From: Halothiobacillus sp. 15-55-196
Lineage (GTDB): Bacteria > Pseudomonadota > Gammaproteobacteria > Halothiobacillales > Halothiobacillaceae
DNA: 38,193 nucleotides
NCBI GenBank assembly: GCA_002282715.1
Contig: NCKC01000031.1
Span: 18,618-56,810, forward strand
Reading direction: 5' to 3'
Each line of letters opens with the position of its first letter. The first letter of the stretch is position 1. Below the pieces are notes generated by a model. The model ran no database searches. It saw only the letters and a list, made by a program, of their open reading frames with translations, and was not told where the DNA came from. A program made the position numbers and the translations under genes. This document shows, piece after piece, positions 1-8,988 of the stretch.

Positions 1-96
1 GGCATCGTAGCGTAAACTACGACCTGCGGCCTCTGCCTCGTTTTGCGGCTTTTGGATCAGCAACTCGGCTCACGAGGGATTCAATCAGAGGTTCCC
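1..96 (-). repeat. Family 1 MITE-like repeat, copy A (cut by window edge)
   Basis: This segment is the reverse complement of the left part of the repeats at 3154-3468 and 22384-22621. The terminal inverted repeat GGATTCAATCAGAGGTTCC lies at 77-95 and is followed by C and then TA. Compared with the other copies it lacks about 21 nt just inside the terminal repeat, between CTCGTG and CCGAGTTG in the other orientation. The element runs off the left edge, so its other end is not visible. No transposase is encoded in what can be seen. Confidence 0.85.
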
Positions 97-101
97 TAAT
101 A

Positions 102-125
102 AAGGCCTGCACCAATGCAGACCTT
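102..125. repeat. Short hairpin, related to the one at 11094-11123
   Basis: AAGGCCTGCA, a CCAA loop, then TGCAGACCTT form a 10-bp stem with one mismatch. The same stem core (AAGGTCTGCA with TGCAGACCTT) recurs upstream of folD, so this may be a dispersed palindrome. No T-run follows, so it is not a classic intrinsic terminator. Confidence 0.5.
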
Positions 126-440
126 CTCGTGCAGAGCATGGAAAACACCCTCGTTCATTCTCCATCGTAAACCAAGGACGAGGTACGTCTTAAGGATCCA
201 AAAACACACCAGACCCGCAAAGGTTTGAATCGAGGTTCTTTTAGTAAAGCTGAGGTAGAAGTGCGCTACGCTGCTCGTCCTCCGTCCCCATTCACACAAA
301 GACACAAAAAAATGCACAAGCCATTGGCGGACACGTCAACGAAGAAATGACGAACCGGTATATCCGTAATCGTTCAAACGTCGTGCCGGAAACAACGAGT
401 TTTAGCCAGTCATTAGGAAAATAAGACGAAAGAGCAAAAA
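126..440. other. Intergenic stretch upstream of mutS, no gene seen
   Basis: About 315 nt between the hairpin and mutS. The open frames here have no family resemblance, no convincing ribosome site and unusual composition, so none is called. A partial echo of the family 1 terminal repeat (GAATCGAGGTTC, around 229-240) may be chance or a degraded end. No promoter for mutS stands out. Confidence 0.5.
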
Positions 441-3101
441 GTGACTGAATCAAAAGATCTAAGCCAACACACTCCCATGATGCAGCAATTCTGGACGATG
501 AAACAGGCGCACCCGGATGTGCTGCTGTTTTATCGCATGGGGGATTTTTACGAGCTGTTTTACGCCGATGCCGAGCGGGCGGCGCGCATTCTTGATTTGA
601 CGCTGACAACGCGCGGGCAGTCGGCGGGTGAGCCGATTCCGATGGCGGGTGTGCCGGTTCATGCCTATGAGAGTTACCTGGCGCGGTTGATTCGGGCGGG
701 CGAGTCGGTGGCGATTTGCGAGCAGATCGGTGAAACCAAGACCAAAGGCCCGATGGAGCGCGCTGTGGTGCGGATCGTCACCCCCGGTACGGTCACCGAC
801 GATGCCCTGCTCGATCAGCGCGAGGGCAACCGTTTGGCGGCATTGGTGCCGTTGGCCACCACACCGCCGGAATACGGGTTGGCGCATCTGGATCTGGCCG
901 CGGGCGATTTTGTGCTGGTTCGACTCGATGAAACAGCGCTGACGGCCGAGCTGGCGCGGATCGATCCACGTGAATTGATCATGCCCGAATCGCTGGCCGA
1001 GGCGACCGATACGGCGGCAAAGATGGGCGTGGACCCCAAACGCTGGCGCGCGCGTGCCGATTGGCAGTTCGATGCCAAACGCGGGCAGGCGGCTTTGCTC
1101 AAACACTGGCAGATTCACGATCTTAAAAGTTTCGGCGTAACCGAAGGCCATCAACCGGCGCTGGGTGCCGCCGCCATTTTGCTGACTTATGTGCATGAGA
1201 CTCAGCGCAGCGCCGTGCCGCATATCGAACGTCTGCGGGTGGAGCATCCGGACGATGCCTTGCTGATCGACCGCAACACCCGCCGCCACTTGGAACTGTT
1301 CAGCACAAACCAAGAAGGAAGCCACGATGACGGCCGTTCGGCGGCCACGCTGATCAACCTGCTGGACGAGACGGTGACCACGCATGGCTCGCGGCTACTC
1401 AAGCACTGGCTGGGTCGCCCGCTACGTGATCGGGCCGTGTTGCGACATCGGCAGCAGGCGATCGGCGAGCTGATCGAGCGGGGCATGATCGCAGCATTGC
1501 GTGAATCGCTGCGCGGCATCAACGATATCGAACGCATCACCACCCGCATCGTGATGGGCAGCGCCCGCCCACGCGATTTGTCCGGGCTGCGCGATGCGCT
1601 TGGCGTGCTGCCTGCGTTGAGCGCGCAACTTGCCCGACTCGAACTGCCCTTGTGGCAGGATCTGGCCGCAGGGCTGACCGATCAACCCGCCCCGCGTGAC
1701 TTGCTGACCCGCGCGCTGGTCGCCCAACCGCCCGTGTGGCTGCGCGATGGCGGGGTGATCGCCCCCGGCTTCGACACTGAACTCGACGAATTGCGCCACC
1801 TTTCCGAACACGCCGACGACGCGCTGAATGCGCTCGAAGCCCAAGCGCGTCTGCAAAGCGGCATTCCGTCGCTGAAGATCGCCTACAACCGCGTGCAGGG
1901 TTTCTACTTTGAAGTCAGCCGGTTGCAGGCCGAGAAAATGCCGCCGCAGTTCATTCGCCGCCAGACGCTCAAGTCGGTTGAGCGCTACACGACCGAAGAA
2001 CTGAAAACCTTCGAAGACCGCGTGCTGTCCGCCCGCGACCGCGCTCTGGCGCGCGAACAGTGGCTGTTTACCGAGTTGTTACAAACGCTCGCGATGCACC
2101 AGAGCGCCCTGCGCCGCATGGCCGAAGCCATTGCCCAGGTCGATGTGCTGGACAGCCTGGCGCTGGTGGCCGAGCGCCATCGCTGGGTGGCCCCGGATCT
2201 CGGTAGCGAACCGGGCATCCACATCGAAGCGGGACGGCATCCGGTGATTGAAGCCCTGAGTAAACGGACATCGGGGCAACAAACCTCGGGGAGTCAGCCC
2301 TTCACGCCGAATGACTGCGAACTCACCCCCAAACGGCAACTATTGATGATTACCGGCCCGAACATGGGCGGTAAATCGACCTATATGCGGCAAACAGCAT
2401 TGATCGTGCTGCTGGCGCACATCGGCGCGTACGTGCCAGCCACGCGCGCGCGCATCGGCCCGATCGACCGCATTTTCACCCGCATCGGCGCAGGAGATGA
2501 TCTGGCCTCCGGCCGTTCGACCTTCATGGTCGAGATGACCGAAACCGCGGAAATTCTGCACACGGCGACCGAAAATTCACTGGTCTTGATCGATGAGATC
2601 GGCAGAGGCACCTCGACCTTCGACGGTCTGGCACTGGCCTGGGCCGTCGCCGAACACCTGATTCGCCGCAACCGCGCGCTCACGCTGTTCGCCACGCATT
2701 ACTTCGAACTGACGCAACTGGCCGAGCGCTTCGATACAGTGCGCAACGTGCATCTGGATGCGGTGACACACAAGGACGACCTGATTTTTCTGCACAGCGT
2801 GAAGGAAGGCCCGGCCAGCCAGAGTTACGGCATCAAGGTCGCCGCGCTGGCCGGTTTGCCGCGGGAAACGATTCGCCGCGCACAGGCGTTGCTCAAGCAG
2901 CTTGAGCAGCAACATCCCGTGGGGGCGGCCACGCCGCAGCTCGATTTGTTTGCCGCGCCCGAAGGAATCGATGCAATTGCGGAACCTGAGATTGAGCCGC
3001 ATCCGTTGATTACCGCGCTGGAAAAAATCGACCCGGACACACTCACACCGAAGCAGGCGCTGGATTTGATTTACGCCTGGCGCAATGAACTCAAGACGTA
3101 A
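441..3101 (+). CDS. mutS: DNA mismatch repair protein MutS
   Basis: MutS recognises base mismatches and small loops in newly replicated DNA and recruits MutL. The 886-residue product has the usual length. The mismatch-reading Phe-x-Glu is F36-Y37-E38, at the same numbering as in Escherichia coli. The ABC-type ATPase shows the P-loop GPNMGGKST at 639-647 and the Walker B acidic pair D718-E719, followed by the GRGTSTFDG signature. The C-terminal FATHYFEL and helix-turn-helix region are present. The GTG start at 441 is chosen because residues 10-16 (HTPMMQQ) align with the conserved N-terminus; the ribosome site is weak. The gene stands alone and is bracketed by two oppositely oriented copies of the family 1 repeat. 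Nothing in the protein looks broken. Confidence 0.98.
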   Translation: MTESKDLSQHTPMMQQFWTMKQAHPDVLLFYRMGDFYELFYADAERAARILDLTLTTRGQSAGEPIPMAGVPVHAYESYLARLIRAGESVAICEQIGETKTKGPMERAVVRIVTPGTVTDDALLDQREGNRLAALVPLATTPPEYGLAHLDLAAGDFVLVRLDETALTAELARIDPRELIMPESLAEATDTAAKMGVDPKRWRARADWQFDAKRGQAALLKHWQIHDLKSFGVTEGHQPALGAAAILLTYVHETQRSAVPHIERLRVEHPDDALLIDRNTRRHLELFSTNQEGSHDDGRSAATLINLLDETVTTHGSRLLKHWLGRPLRDRAVLRHRQQAIGELIERGMIAALRESLRGINDIERITTRIVMGSARPRDLSGLRDALGVLPALSAQLARLELPLWQDLAAGLTDQPAPRDLLTRALVAQPPVWLRDGGVIAPGFDTELDELRHLSEHADDALNALEAQARLQSGIPSLKIAYNRVQGFYFEVSRLQAEKMPPQFIRRQTLKSVERYTTEELKTFEDRVLSARDRALAREQWLFTELLQTLAMHQSALRRMAEAIAQVDVLDSLALVAERHRWVAPDLGSEPGIHIEAGRHPVIEALSKRTSGQQTSGSQPFTPNDCELTPKRQLLMITGPNMGGKSTYMRQTALIVLLAHIGAYVPATRARIGPIDRIFTRIGAGDDLASGRSTFMVEMTETAEILHTATENSLVLIDEIGRGTSTFDGLALAWAVAEHLIRRNRALTLFATHYFELTQLAERFDTVRNVHLDAVTHKDDLIFLHSVKEGPASQSYGIKVAALAGLPRETIRRAQALLKQLEQQHPVGAATPQLDLFAAPEGIDAIAEPEIEPHPLITALEKIDPDTLTPKQALDLIYAWRNELKT

Positions 3102-3153
3102 AAATCGCAGATGACCGGCATCTGGCTGATGGGTTTTGGCTGGATTTGCCGTA

Positions 3154-3468
3154 AGGAACCTCTGATCAAATCCCTCGTGCTACGCGAAGCTGGCGAAGCC
3201 CGCCGAGTTGCTGATCCAAAAGCCGCAAAACGAGGCAGAGGCCGAAGGTCGTAGTTTACGCTACGATGCCAAGGCCGATAACGAAGTGTTGCGGCCCATG
3301 TTAAATAGATAAGGGGCGGCAACCCGCATGGGACAAGCTTTTGAGGGCGATTTTACGCGGAGCTGGCGTAAGCCCGCTGTGTTGCGCCGCTCACGAATGG
3401 AATAACCATTAACGCGGGCTTGCGCCTGCTTCGCATCTCGGCAACGAAGGATTCAATCAGAGGTTCCT
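3154..3468 (+). repeat. Family 1 MITE-like repeat, copy B
   Basis: The left end reads AAGGAACCTCTGAT and the right end reads GGATTCAATCAGAGGTTCCT, an imperfect terminal inverted repeat. TA lies immediately outside both ends (3152-3153 and 3469-3470), as expected for target duplication by IS630/Tc1-mariner-type transposases. The first ~140 nt are almost identical to copy C at 22384. Copy B carries about 60 extra nt in the middle, including CCCATG and CATGGG as an inverted pair. A short frame is open through the left part but closes at a TAA near 3310, and it has no recognisable product. Confidence 0.85.
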
Positions 3469-3559
3469 TAACGCTTTTTGTTGTAGGCGCGATATACCTT
3501 TTTCCATAATTACGTCTATCTTCTTAAAGGAATCTATAACTCTTTTGGGAGACGTATCG

Positions 3560-3766
3560 ATGAAGAGTATTAAGACATTGACTGTGCTGGGTTTGGTTTT
3601 AGTCAGCTTGTCTGGGTGTGCGAACATGACACCCCGCGAGCGCAACACGGCCATCGGGGCAGGGGTTGGCGCCATCGGCGGGTCGATCCTGACGAATGGC
3701 AATGCTCTGGGTACCGTTGGAGGCGCTGCCGTAGGTGGTTTGGTGGGCAATCAAATCAAGCACTGA
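3560..3766 (+). CDS. Small glycine-zipper lipoprotein (OsmB-like)
   Basis: The 68-residue product starts with a lipoprotein signal peptide ending in LSGC, with the lipidated Cys at position 20. It then has a short polar segment and a run of glycine-rich zipper repeats (GAGVGAIGG and GGAAVGGLVG). Such glycine-zipper mini-lipoproteins, including OsmB, sit in the outer membrane and are often induced by stress; the precise role is unknown. The ATG at 3560 is chosen over an upstream TTG because GGGAGA lies 7 nt before it. TTGTAG and CATAAT, about 18 nt apart around 3480-3509, could be a promoter, which would start just outside the family 1 element. Confidence 0.8.
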   Translation: MKSIKTLTVLGLVLVSLSGCANMTPRERNTAIGAGVGAIGGSILTNGNALGTVGGAAVGGLVGNQIKH

Positions 3767-3938
3767 GAACGATCTACACATGTCGGACCGAGGCGGATCA
3801 CTACTCTAGGTCCTCAATTTGAGGTCGTAGCGACACGACTTGATTGAATCGAACAACCTCCGTTTATTGGTAAGTATCCAAAACTGGTTATTTGCCAATG
3901 ATTATTTACGGGTAACTGTCCAATGGAACAATCTGATG

Positions 3939-3959
3939 TCCTGTTGTCAGGATGTTTTT
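3939..3959 (+). terminator. Weak stem-loop with T-run
   Basis: TCCTG-TTGT-CAGGA is followed by TGTTTTT. The stem is only 5 bp and overlaps the end of the minus-strand gene at 3947. It could end transcription from the lipoprotein gene, but it is weak. The preceding 170 nt hold only a small palindrome (CCTCAATTTGAGG, 3812-3824). Confidence 0.3.
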
Positions 3960-5476
3960 GCCCGGGCAATATCGGCGATTTGGCCCGCAAAGGACGTATC
4001 GCACCGCAAGCGGTAAGTATAGGCGTGTTCGGCGGCAGTCAGCGGCTGAAGCTTCTGTAGTTGTGCTTCGAGCACTTCCTCATCCGCTTCCGAAATATCC
4101 CCGCCCTGAGCGGCGCGTTCGCGCAGATAGCGACGCAACGTAGGCGCATCGCATTCGATGAACAAAATATGGAATGGGAATTCGAGGGTTTGGGCCAGTT
4201 GCTCGAACAACGCACGATGCTCAGCACGCAGAAACGTGGCATCGATAATCATTGGCCAACCGGCGTTCAATCCAGTTGTTGCGATATCGATCAAGTGGTT
4301 ATAAACGTACTTGGTTGCCTCCGGTGTATAGCGCATGGCGCGTTCAGGGAAATGACGCAGCCGCTCGGCATCCGAGCGCACTCGTACCGCGCCCAATGAT
4401 TGCACCAGCTCCATCGCCGCCAGTGATTTGCCACTGCCGGAAAAGCCGACTGTAATCCAGAGTGATGCCTCGGTCGGTGCCAAGAATTGTTCGGCCAGAT
4501 CGGCATAACGGCGGAAGATAGCCCACTGTTCGGCCTGCTCATCGGCGCCCATATCGGGGCGAATGCCGAACAAGGCGATTTTCGCACGCACCATCGCTCG
4601 ATAAGCCGCATAGAAGCGAATGAGCGGCAGCGCTTCATAGTCGCCGCTGGATTCGAGATAGATGCTCAGCAAACGACGCGCGGCGCCGTAAAACTGTCGA
4701 TCGGTCAGATCCATCAGCAGGAACGCCAGATCGTTGGCCGTATCGCTCCAGCGGAAGTCTTCGTTGAACTCGATCCCATCGAAAATCATCACCTTGCCAT
4801 TGATTCGGGCAATATTGCCCAAATGCATATCGCCGTGCCCCTCACGCACGTGGCCGGAATTCTTGCGCGCCGCGATGGTGGGCTTGAGCGCCAGAAAGGC
4901 CGCTTCGCTTGCTGTCTCGATGCGATCGATCTGGGTTTGATCAGCATCATTGGTTAAAAAGCCGCGAATCTGCTCGAAATTCTGATTAATGGGGAAATAC
5001 ACCGTTTCAGGTGTGCCGAAGCGGCTGTCCTTCGGCGCGATGGCTGCATTCTGGTGGAATTGATCGATCTGCCGGGCCAGATCGTCGATCAAGGCATCGT
5101 CCAAACCGTGCGTCTGGGCATAGTTATCCAGACGGTCGCTTTGATCGAAACGGCGCATATGCACCACAGGTTCGGTTTGCGTGTTGGTCGTTTCCACCAG
5201 TCGTCCATCCGCATCGAGCCCGACCACGCCCAGATATAGATCGGGCGCAAGCCGCCGGTTCAGGCGGATTTCCTCATTGCAGAAGAATCGCCGCTGGTCG
5301 CGGTCGGTGAAATCAAGAAAGCCGAAATCCATGGGTTTTTTGATCTTGTACGCGTGCGGTCCGGCCAGCAACACATGGGAAATATGGGTTTGCAAATGCA
5401 CGACCTCGCCATATTGATCATGCAGATAGCGTTTGAATTGTTCCAGAGGTAGCGCTTTTTTAACGGGGGTATTCAT
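3947..5476 (-). CDS. Kinase-like (APH-type) and P-loop ATPase fusion protein
   Basis: The 509-residue protein joins two domains. Residues ~1-330 form an aminoglycoside-phosphotransferase-like kinase fold, with a Brenner-type catalytic motif H214-G-D216-x-H-x-x-N221 and the metal-binding D233 in IFDGIEF. Residues ~338-509 form a P-loop kinase/ATPase domain, with GFSGSGKS at 344-351. Proteins with this layout are usually named bifunctional aminoglycoside phosphotransferase/ATP-binding proteins, and their substrate is not established; drug resistance should not be inferred. The ATG at 5476 has AAGGAA 10 nt upstream. It is the only minus-strand gene in this part of the window and has no obvious partner. 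Confidence 0.8.
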   Translation of the reverse strand: MNTPVKKALPLEQFKRYLHDQYGEVVHLQTHISHVLLAGPHAYKIKKPMDFGFLDFTDRDQRRFFCNEEIRLNRRLAPDLYLGVVGLDADGRLVETTNTQTEPVVHMRRFDQSDRLDNYAQTHGLDDALIDDLARQIDQFHQNAAIAPKDSRFGTPETVYFPINQNFEQIRGFLTNDADQTQIDRIETASEAAFLALKPTIAARKNSGHVREGHGDMHLGNIARINGKVMIFDGIEFNEDFRWSDTANDLAFLLMDLTDRQFYGAARRLLSIYLESSGDYEALPLIRFYAAYRAMVRAKIALFGIRPDMGADEQAEQWAIFRRYADLAEQFLAPTEASLWITVGFSGSGKSLAAMELVQSLGAVRVRSDAERLRHFPERAMRYTPEATKYVYNHLIDIATTGLNAGWPMIIDATFLRAEHRALFEQLAQTLEFPFHILFIECDAPTLRRYLRERAAQGGDISEADEEVLEAQLQKLQPLTAAEHAYTYRLRCDTSFAGQIADIARAKTS

Positions 5477-5544
5477 AACAATTTATTCCTTGACGAAATC
5501 TTTACATCCAAAAACATCCGGGTAACAGGCGTTTGAATCAGCGC

Positions 5545-5627
5545 GGGCAAATCGAAAAACCTATGTATGACCGACGCATTTGGGCCTAAGGCATACCAAT
5601 CAACGCGTACGGTTTTTCGAGGCACCC
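5545..5627. repeat. Family 2 inverted-repeat element, short copy
   Basis: GGGCAAATCGAAAAACC (5545-5561) and GGTTTTTCGAGGCACCC (5611-5627) form 17-nt inverted ends, 13 of 17 complementary. The 49-nt interior has no coding potential. The element occupies the presumed leader of the PBP1b gene and ends 3 nt before the likely start codon. Confidence 0.65.
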
Positions 5628-5630
5628 TTC

Positions 5631-8123
5631 ATGCCAGATGCTGTTAAACTGGTCTCTAATTATGGTTCTAGTGTATCAGTGTGGGTGAGCCCGGTGGCGC
5701 AAACAAAAAAATCAGCTCGACCAACCCAAAAATCCCCAGCCCGTAAAGGTTCTAACGGTAAAAAACCAGCCGACAAAAGCACTTCGAATGGCGCGCGTGT
5801 GGGTCGTTTCAGCCTGCGTGGTCTTCTCTGGCGCATCATTATTATCGCTGTACTGATTCTCACCGCGCTGATGAGCATCTGGGCGTATTTTCTGAATCAA
5901 CGCGTCGTCGATCGCTTTTCCGGCACGCTCTGGAAGCTGCCCGCCACGGTTTATGCCGCGCCGCAGGAAATTTATGTCGGCCAGCATCTCTCGCCTGGCG
6001 AACTGGTGGATGAACTCACCAATCTGCATTATCGCGACCGCGACACACTCACCGAAACCGGCACCTATGATCGAGTCGGTAACGAAATCCGCCTGCACCG
6101 CAGGGCATTCGATTTCCCGGACGGCAACGAACCAGACAGACAGATTCGGGTTCAATTCGTCGGCGACCAGGTCAAGGCTGTCAATGACGACAAGGGTACC
6201 AGCCTCGGCATCATTCGTTTGGAACCGATGACGATCGGACATCTTTACCCGGATATCAATGAAGATCGCGTGCTGCTCAATGTCGAACAGGTACAAAAAG
6301 ACGCCCCACTACTGATCAAAACGCTCATCACGGTCGAGGACCGGGATTTCTATCATCATCACGGCGTGGTGCCGAGCGCCGTATTGCGCGCGCTCTTGGT
6401 CAATATTGTCAGCGGTCATAAAGTGCAAGGCGGCAGCACCATCACCCAGCAACTGGCCAAAAATCTTTTCCTCACGCCCAAGCGCACCTACAAGCGCAAG
6501 CTAGAAGAGATGATCATGGCGCTGGAAATGGAATGGCATTATTCCAAGGACAAGATCCTCGAAGGCTATTTGAACGAGGTCTATCTGGGCCAGGACGGTA
6601 GCCGCGCCATTCACGGCTTTGGCTTGGCCGCACGTTATTATTTCGGCCGACCGGTCGACGAACTGCGGCCCGAGGAGATTGCCCTGCTCGTCGGCATGGT
6701 CAAGGGCGCATCGTACTACAACCCCCGACGCAACCCTGAACGCGCCAAGGATCGTCGCGATACGGTGATCGACCTGATGGCGGACAACGGTCTGATCACT
6801 CCGACCGAAGCGGGCGAACTCAAACAAAAACCACTGGGCGTGCTCAAGGAAAAAGGTACGACCTCACCGCATCCCGCGTTTCTGGATCTGGTGCAGCGGC
6901 AACTGTCGCAACAATACAATCCGGAAGACCTCAAAACCAAAGGGTTACGCATTTTCACTACCATGCAGCCGCGTGTACAGGCCGCGCTGGAGCACTCGGT
7001 CACAGCACTGAATGCGATTGAAAAAGCCCGTCATTACAAGCCCGACTCCCTGGAAACCGCGGGCATCATCACCTCGATCGGCACAGGTGAAGTCGAAGCA
7101 TTGATCGGCGGGCGCGATCCCGCTTATGAGGGCTACAACCGGGCACTGGATGCCCAACGACAGATCGGCTCGCTGATCAAACCCACCATCTACCTGACAG
7201 CGCTCTCCGATCCGGCCAGGTACTCGCTGATCACGCCACTCGACGACAGCCCCTTGACTGTCGATCAGCCCGGCTCAAAACCCTGGAAACCGGAAAACTA
7301 TGACCGTAAATTCCTCGGGCCCACACCGCTCTATACCGATCTGGCCGAATCGCGCAACGTGCCGAGCATCCGTCTTGGTTTGAGCGTCGGCTTGGATAAC
7401 GTATCAGCCATGTTGCACCGACTGGGCGGGCCGGAAATCAAGCCGTTTTATCCATCGATGCTGCTCGGCTCGATGACGATGAGCCCGTTCAATGTCGCAC
7501 AAATTTTCCAAACGCTCTCCTCCGATGGCTTCTACAGCCCGTTGCGCGCCATTCGCAGTGTGGTGGATGCTGAGGGCAAGCCCCTGTCACGCTACCCGCT
7601 GACCGTCAAGAAGGTGGCAGATCCCGATGCGCTTTATCTGCTGCAATACGCCATGCAGGGTGTGGTGAATAACGGCACGGCGCACGCCTTGAACCGCACC
7701 ATCCCGCCGTCAGTAGGCGTAGCAGGCAAGACCGGCACCACCAACGACAGCCGGGATGCCTGGTTTGCCGGCTTTACCGGCAATCGCGTGGGTGTTGTCT
7801 GGGTCGGCCGGGATGACGACAAACCCACCAGTCTGACCGGTGCCAGTGGCGCCTTGCCAATGTGGGCCGCGGCATTCAAACCGCTGTATAACAAGCCACG
7901 GGACATGACGCCGCCCAAAGGCATCGATTTCGTCAATGTCGATGTGGCGCAGCAGGCGCGCGTACCCAGTCAGTGTCCCGGAGTCCTGATGCCATTCGTG
8001 AGCGGCTTCGAACCCAAGACTGTTCTTGATTGCACTGGCGATGCGACCGGTTCGGGGAACACCGATCAGGGCGTAGGAAAAAAAGGTAATCCGCTCAACC
8101 CGATTTTGAATTTTTTCCGATAG
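5631..8123 (+). CDS. mrcB: Penicillin-binding protein 1B (class A, bifunctional)
   Basis: This inner-membrane enzyme polymerises lipid II and cross-links peptidoglycan. A cytoplasmic basic tail is followed by one membrane helix (around LLWRIIIIAVLILTALM), then a UB2H-like domain typical of PBP1B. The family 51 glycosyltransferase has its catalytic Glu at 236 in TVEDRDFY, and GGSTITQQLAKN follows. The transpeptidase has the nucleophile S514 in GSLIKP, an SRN motif, and K700 in GKTGT (numbering from 5631). The product is about 830 residues, usual for the family. The start is uncertain: the frame is open from 5580 within the family 2 element, ATG 5631 is just outside it, and GTG codons at 5679, 5685 and 5694 are also possible. 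Confidence 0.95.
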   Translation: MPDAVKLVSNYGSSVSVWVSPVAQTKKSARPTQKSPARKGSNGKKPADKSTSNGARVGRFSLRGLLWRIIIIAVLILTALMSIWAYFLNQRVVDRFSGTLWKLPATVYAAPQEIYVGQHLSPGELVDELTNLHYRDRDTLTETGTYDRVGNEIRLHRRAFDFPDGNEPDRQIRVQFVGDQVKAVNDDKGTSLGIIRLEPMTIGHLYPDINEDRVLLNVEQVQKDAPLLIKTLITVEDRDFYHHHGVVPSAVLRALLVNIVSGHKVQGGSTITQQLAKNLFLTPKRTYKRKLEEMIMALEMEWHYSKDKILEGYLNEVYLGQDGSRAIHGFGLAARYYFGRPVDELRPEEIALLVGMVKGASYYNPRRNPERAKDRRDTVIDLMADNGLITPTEAGELKQKPLGVLKEKGTTSPHPAFLDLVQRQLSQQYNPEDLKTKGLRIFTTMQPRVQAALEHSVTALNAIEKARHYKPDSLETAGIITSIGTGEVEALIGGRDPAYEGYNRALDAQRQIGSLIKPTIYLTALSDPARYSLITPLDDSPLTVDQPGSKPWKPENYDRKFLGPTPLYTDLAESRNVPSIRLGLSVGLDNVSAMLHRLGGPEIKPFYPSMLLGSMTMSPFNVAQIFQTLSSDGFYSPLRAIRSVVDAEGKPLSRYPLTVKKVADPDALYLLQYAMQGVVNNGTAHALNRTIPPSVGVAGKTGTTNDSRDAWFAGFTGNRVGVVWVGRDDDKPTSLTGASGALPMWAAAFKPLYNKPRDMTPPKGIDFVNVDVAQQARVPSQCPGVLMPFVSGFEPKTVLDCTGDATGSGNTDQGVGKKGNPLNPILNFFR

Positions 8124-8138
8124 CGAGGTAAGACAAAC

Positions 8139-8265
8139 GGGCACCTCGAAAAACCGTCACGGGCTATCGCCAGCTTCGCGTTACGCGGCAATCGGACGGC
8201 GGGCTGCCGCCAGCTTAATGCGAAGCAGGCGCAAGCCCGCGTTCAGTTGGTTTTTCGAGGCGTCC
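8139..8265. repeat. Family 2 inverted-repeat element with 4-bp flanks
   Basis: GGGCACCTCGAAAAACC (8139-8155) and GGTTTTTCGAGGCGTCC (8249-8265) match as inverted repeats at 15 of 17 positions. AAAC directly abuts both ends (8135-8138 and 8266-8269), a possible target duplication. The interior contains 26 nt (8218-8243) identical, in inverted orientation, to 3411-3436 of family 1 copy B, and 15 nt (8167-8181) inverted to 3182-3196. No protein is encoded. Confidence 0.75.
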
Positions 8266-8333
8266 AAACTTAGCTATCGGCATGCACTGACTATTGATCG
8301 CAACAACACCCAGGAAACACTCAGGAAACACAC

Positions 8334-8930
8334 ATGCCGACCACAATGCAGACAAGATACCAAGCCCACACACTCAAAATGGGTGCCGTCACCCTTCTAG
8401 CCATCACCGTTGCGATGCTCTCGGGTTGCGCCAGCACGCCGCCACCGCGCCCGAGCATGGTCATCAAGCAACCCCCTGTTCCGCCCTCGGTGCAGGCACA
8501 CCCGCTGAACATCCCCCGATTGCAGGAACAAACGCTGCCGCGGACGAATAGCAATACGACACCCAACACACCATCCCAAGCCGCCCCGACAGCCAGCACT
8601 CCAGCTGTTCTCGCACTGGTATCCCGCGCCGAGACACAAACGCAGTCCGGTGATTTTGGCGGGGCCGAGGCCACGCTGGAACGTGCAGTCCAGATTCAAC
8701 CGCACAACGCCCGACTCTGGCTCGATTTCGCCCAACTGCGCCTGGCCCAGAAAAAACCCGCACAGGCCGAACAATTCGCCCTTCGTGCCGTGCAATACGC
8801 TCAAAGCAATCGGGAAGTCAGTGCAGCCTGGCAGATGGTCGCCAAGACCCGCGAGGCGCAGGGTGATACCAAAGGTGCCGCCGAAGCCCGCCGCAAGGCC
8901 GGTTTCGTGCCCGATCAGACTCAACGCTGA
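8334..8930 (+). CDS. TPR-containing lipoprotein
   Basis: The 198-residue product has a lipoprotein signal ending in LSGC with Cys at 32. A Pro/Thr/Asn-rich linker spans roughly 35-85. A tetratricopeptide-like helical region follows (~88-190), recognisable by repeats such as SGDFGGAEATLERAVQIQP and AQAEQFALRAV. It is probably a periplasmic scaffold anchored to the outer membrane. Its position between PBP1b and yoaA suggests, but does not prove, a role in envelope assembly. AGGAAACAC occurs twice just upstream, the second placed correctly for the ATG at 8334. A second ATG at 8346 is possible. Confidence 0.75.
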   Translation: MPTTMQTRYQAHTLKMGAVTLLAITVAMLSGCASTPPPRPSMVIKQPPVPPSVQAHPLNIPRLQEQTLPRTNSNTTPNTPSQAAPTASTPAVLALVSRAETQTQSGDFGGAEATLERAVQIQPHNARLWLDFAQLRLAQKKPAQAEQFALRAVQYAQSNREVSAAWQMVAKTREAQGDTKGAAEARRKAGFVPDQTQR

Positions 8931-8988
8931 TGAACGAAGAAAAAACGCGCTGGCTCAAGGCCCCGCGTACCCTTCGAGGATAAATCCT

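Noticed and set aside
96..609. Minus-strand open frames upstream of mutS
   Set aside because: No family resemblance or ribosome site; one runs into mutS, and composition is unlike neighbours.
459..1385. Long minus-strand frame within mutS
   Set aside because: Composition mirrors the conserved mutS codons; a shadow in GC-rich coding sequence.
3947..5476. Aminoglycoside resistance gene
   Set aside because: Only the kinase fold is shared; the fusion architecture belongs to a family not tied to drug resistance.
8650..8988. Upstream extension of yoaA overlapping the TPR lipoprotein
   Set aside because: The extension does not resemble the helicase family, and a better start with a ribosome site exists at 8989.
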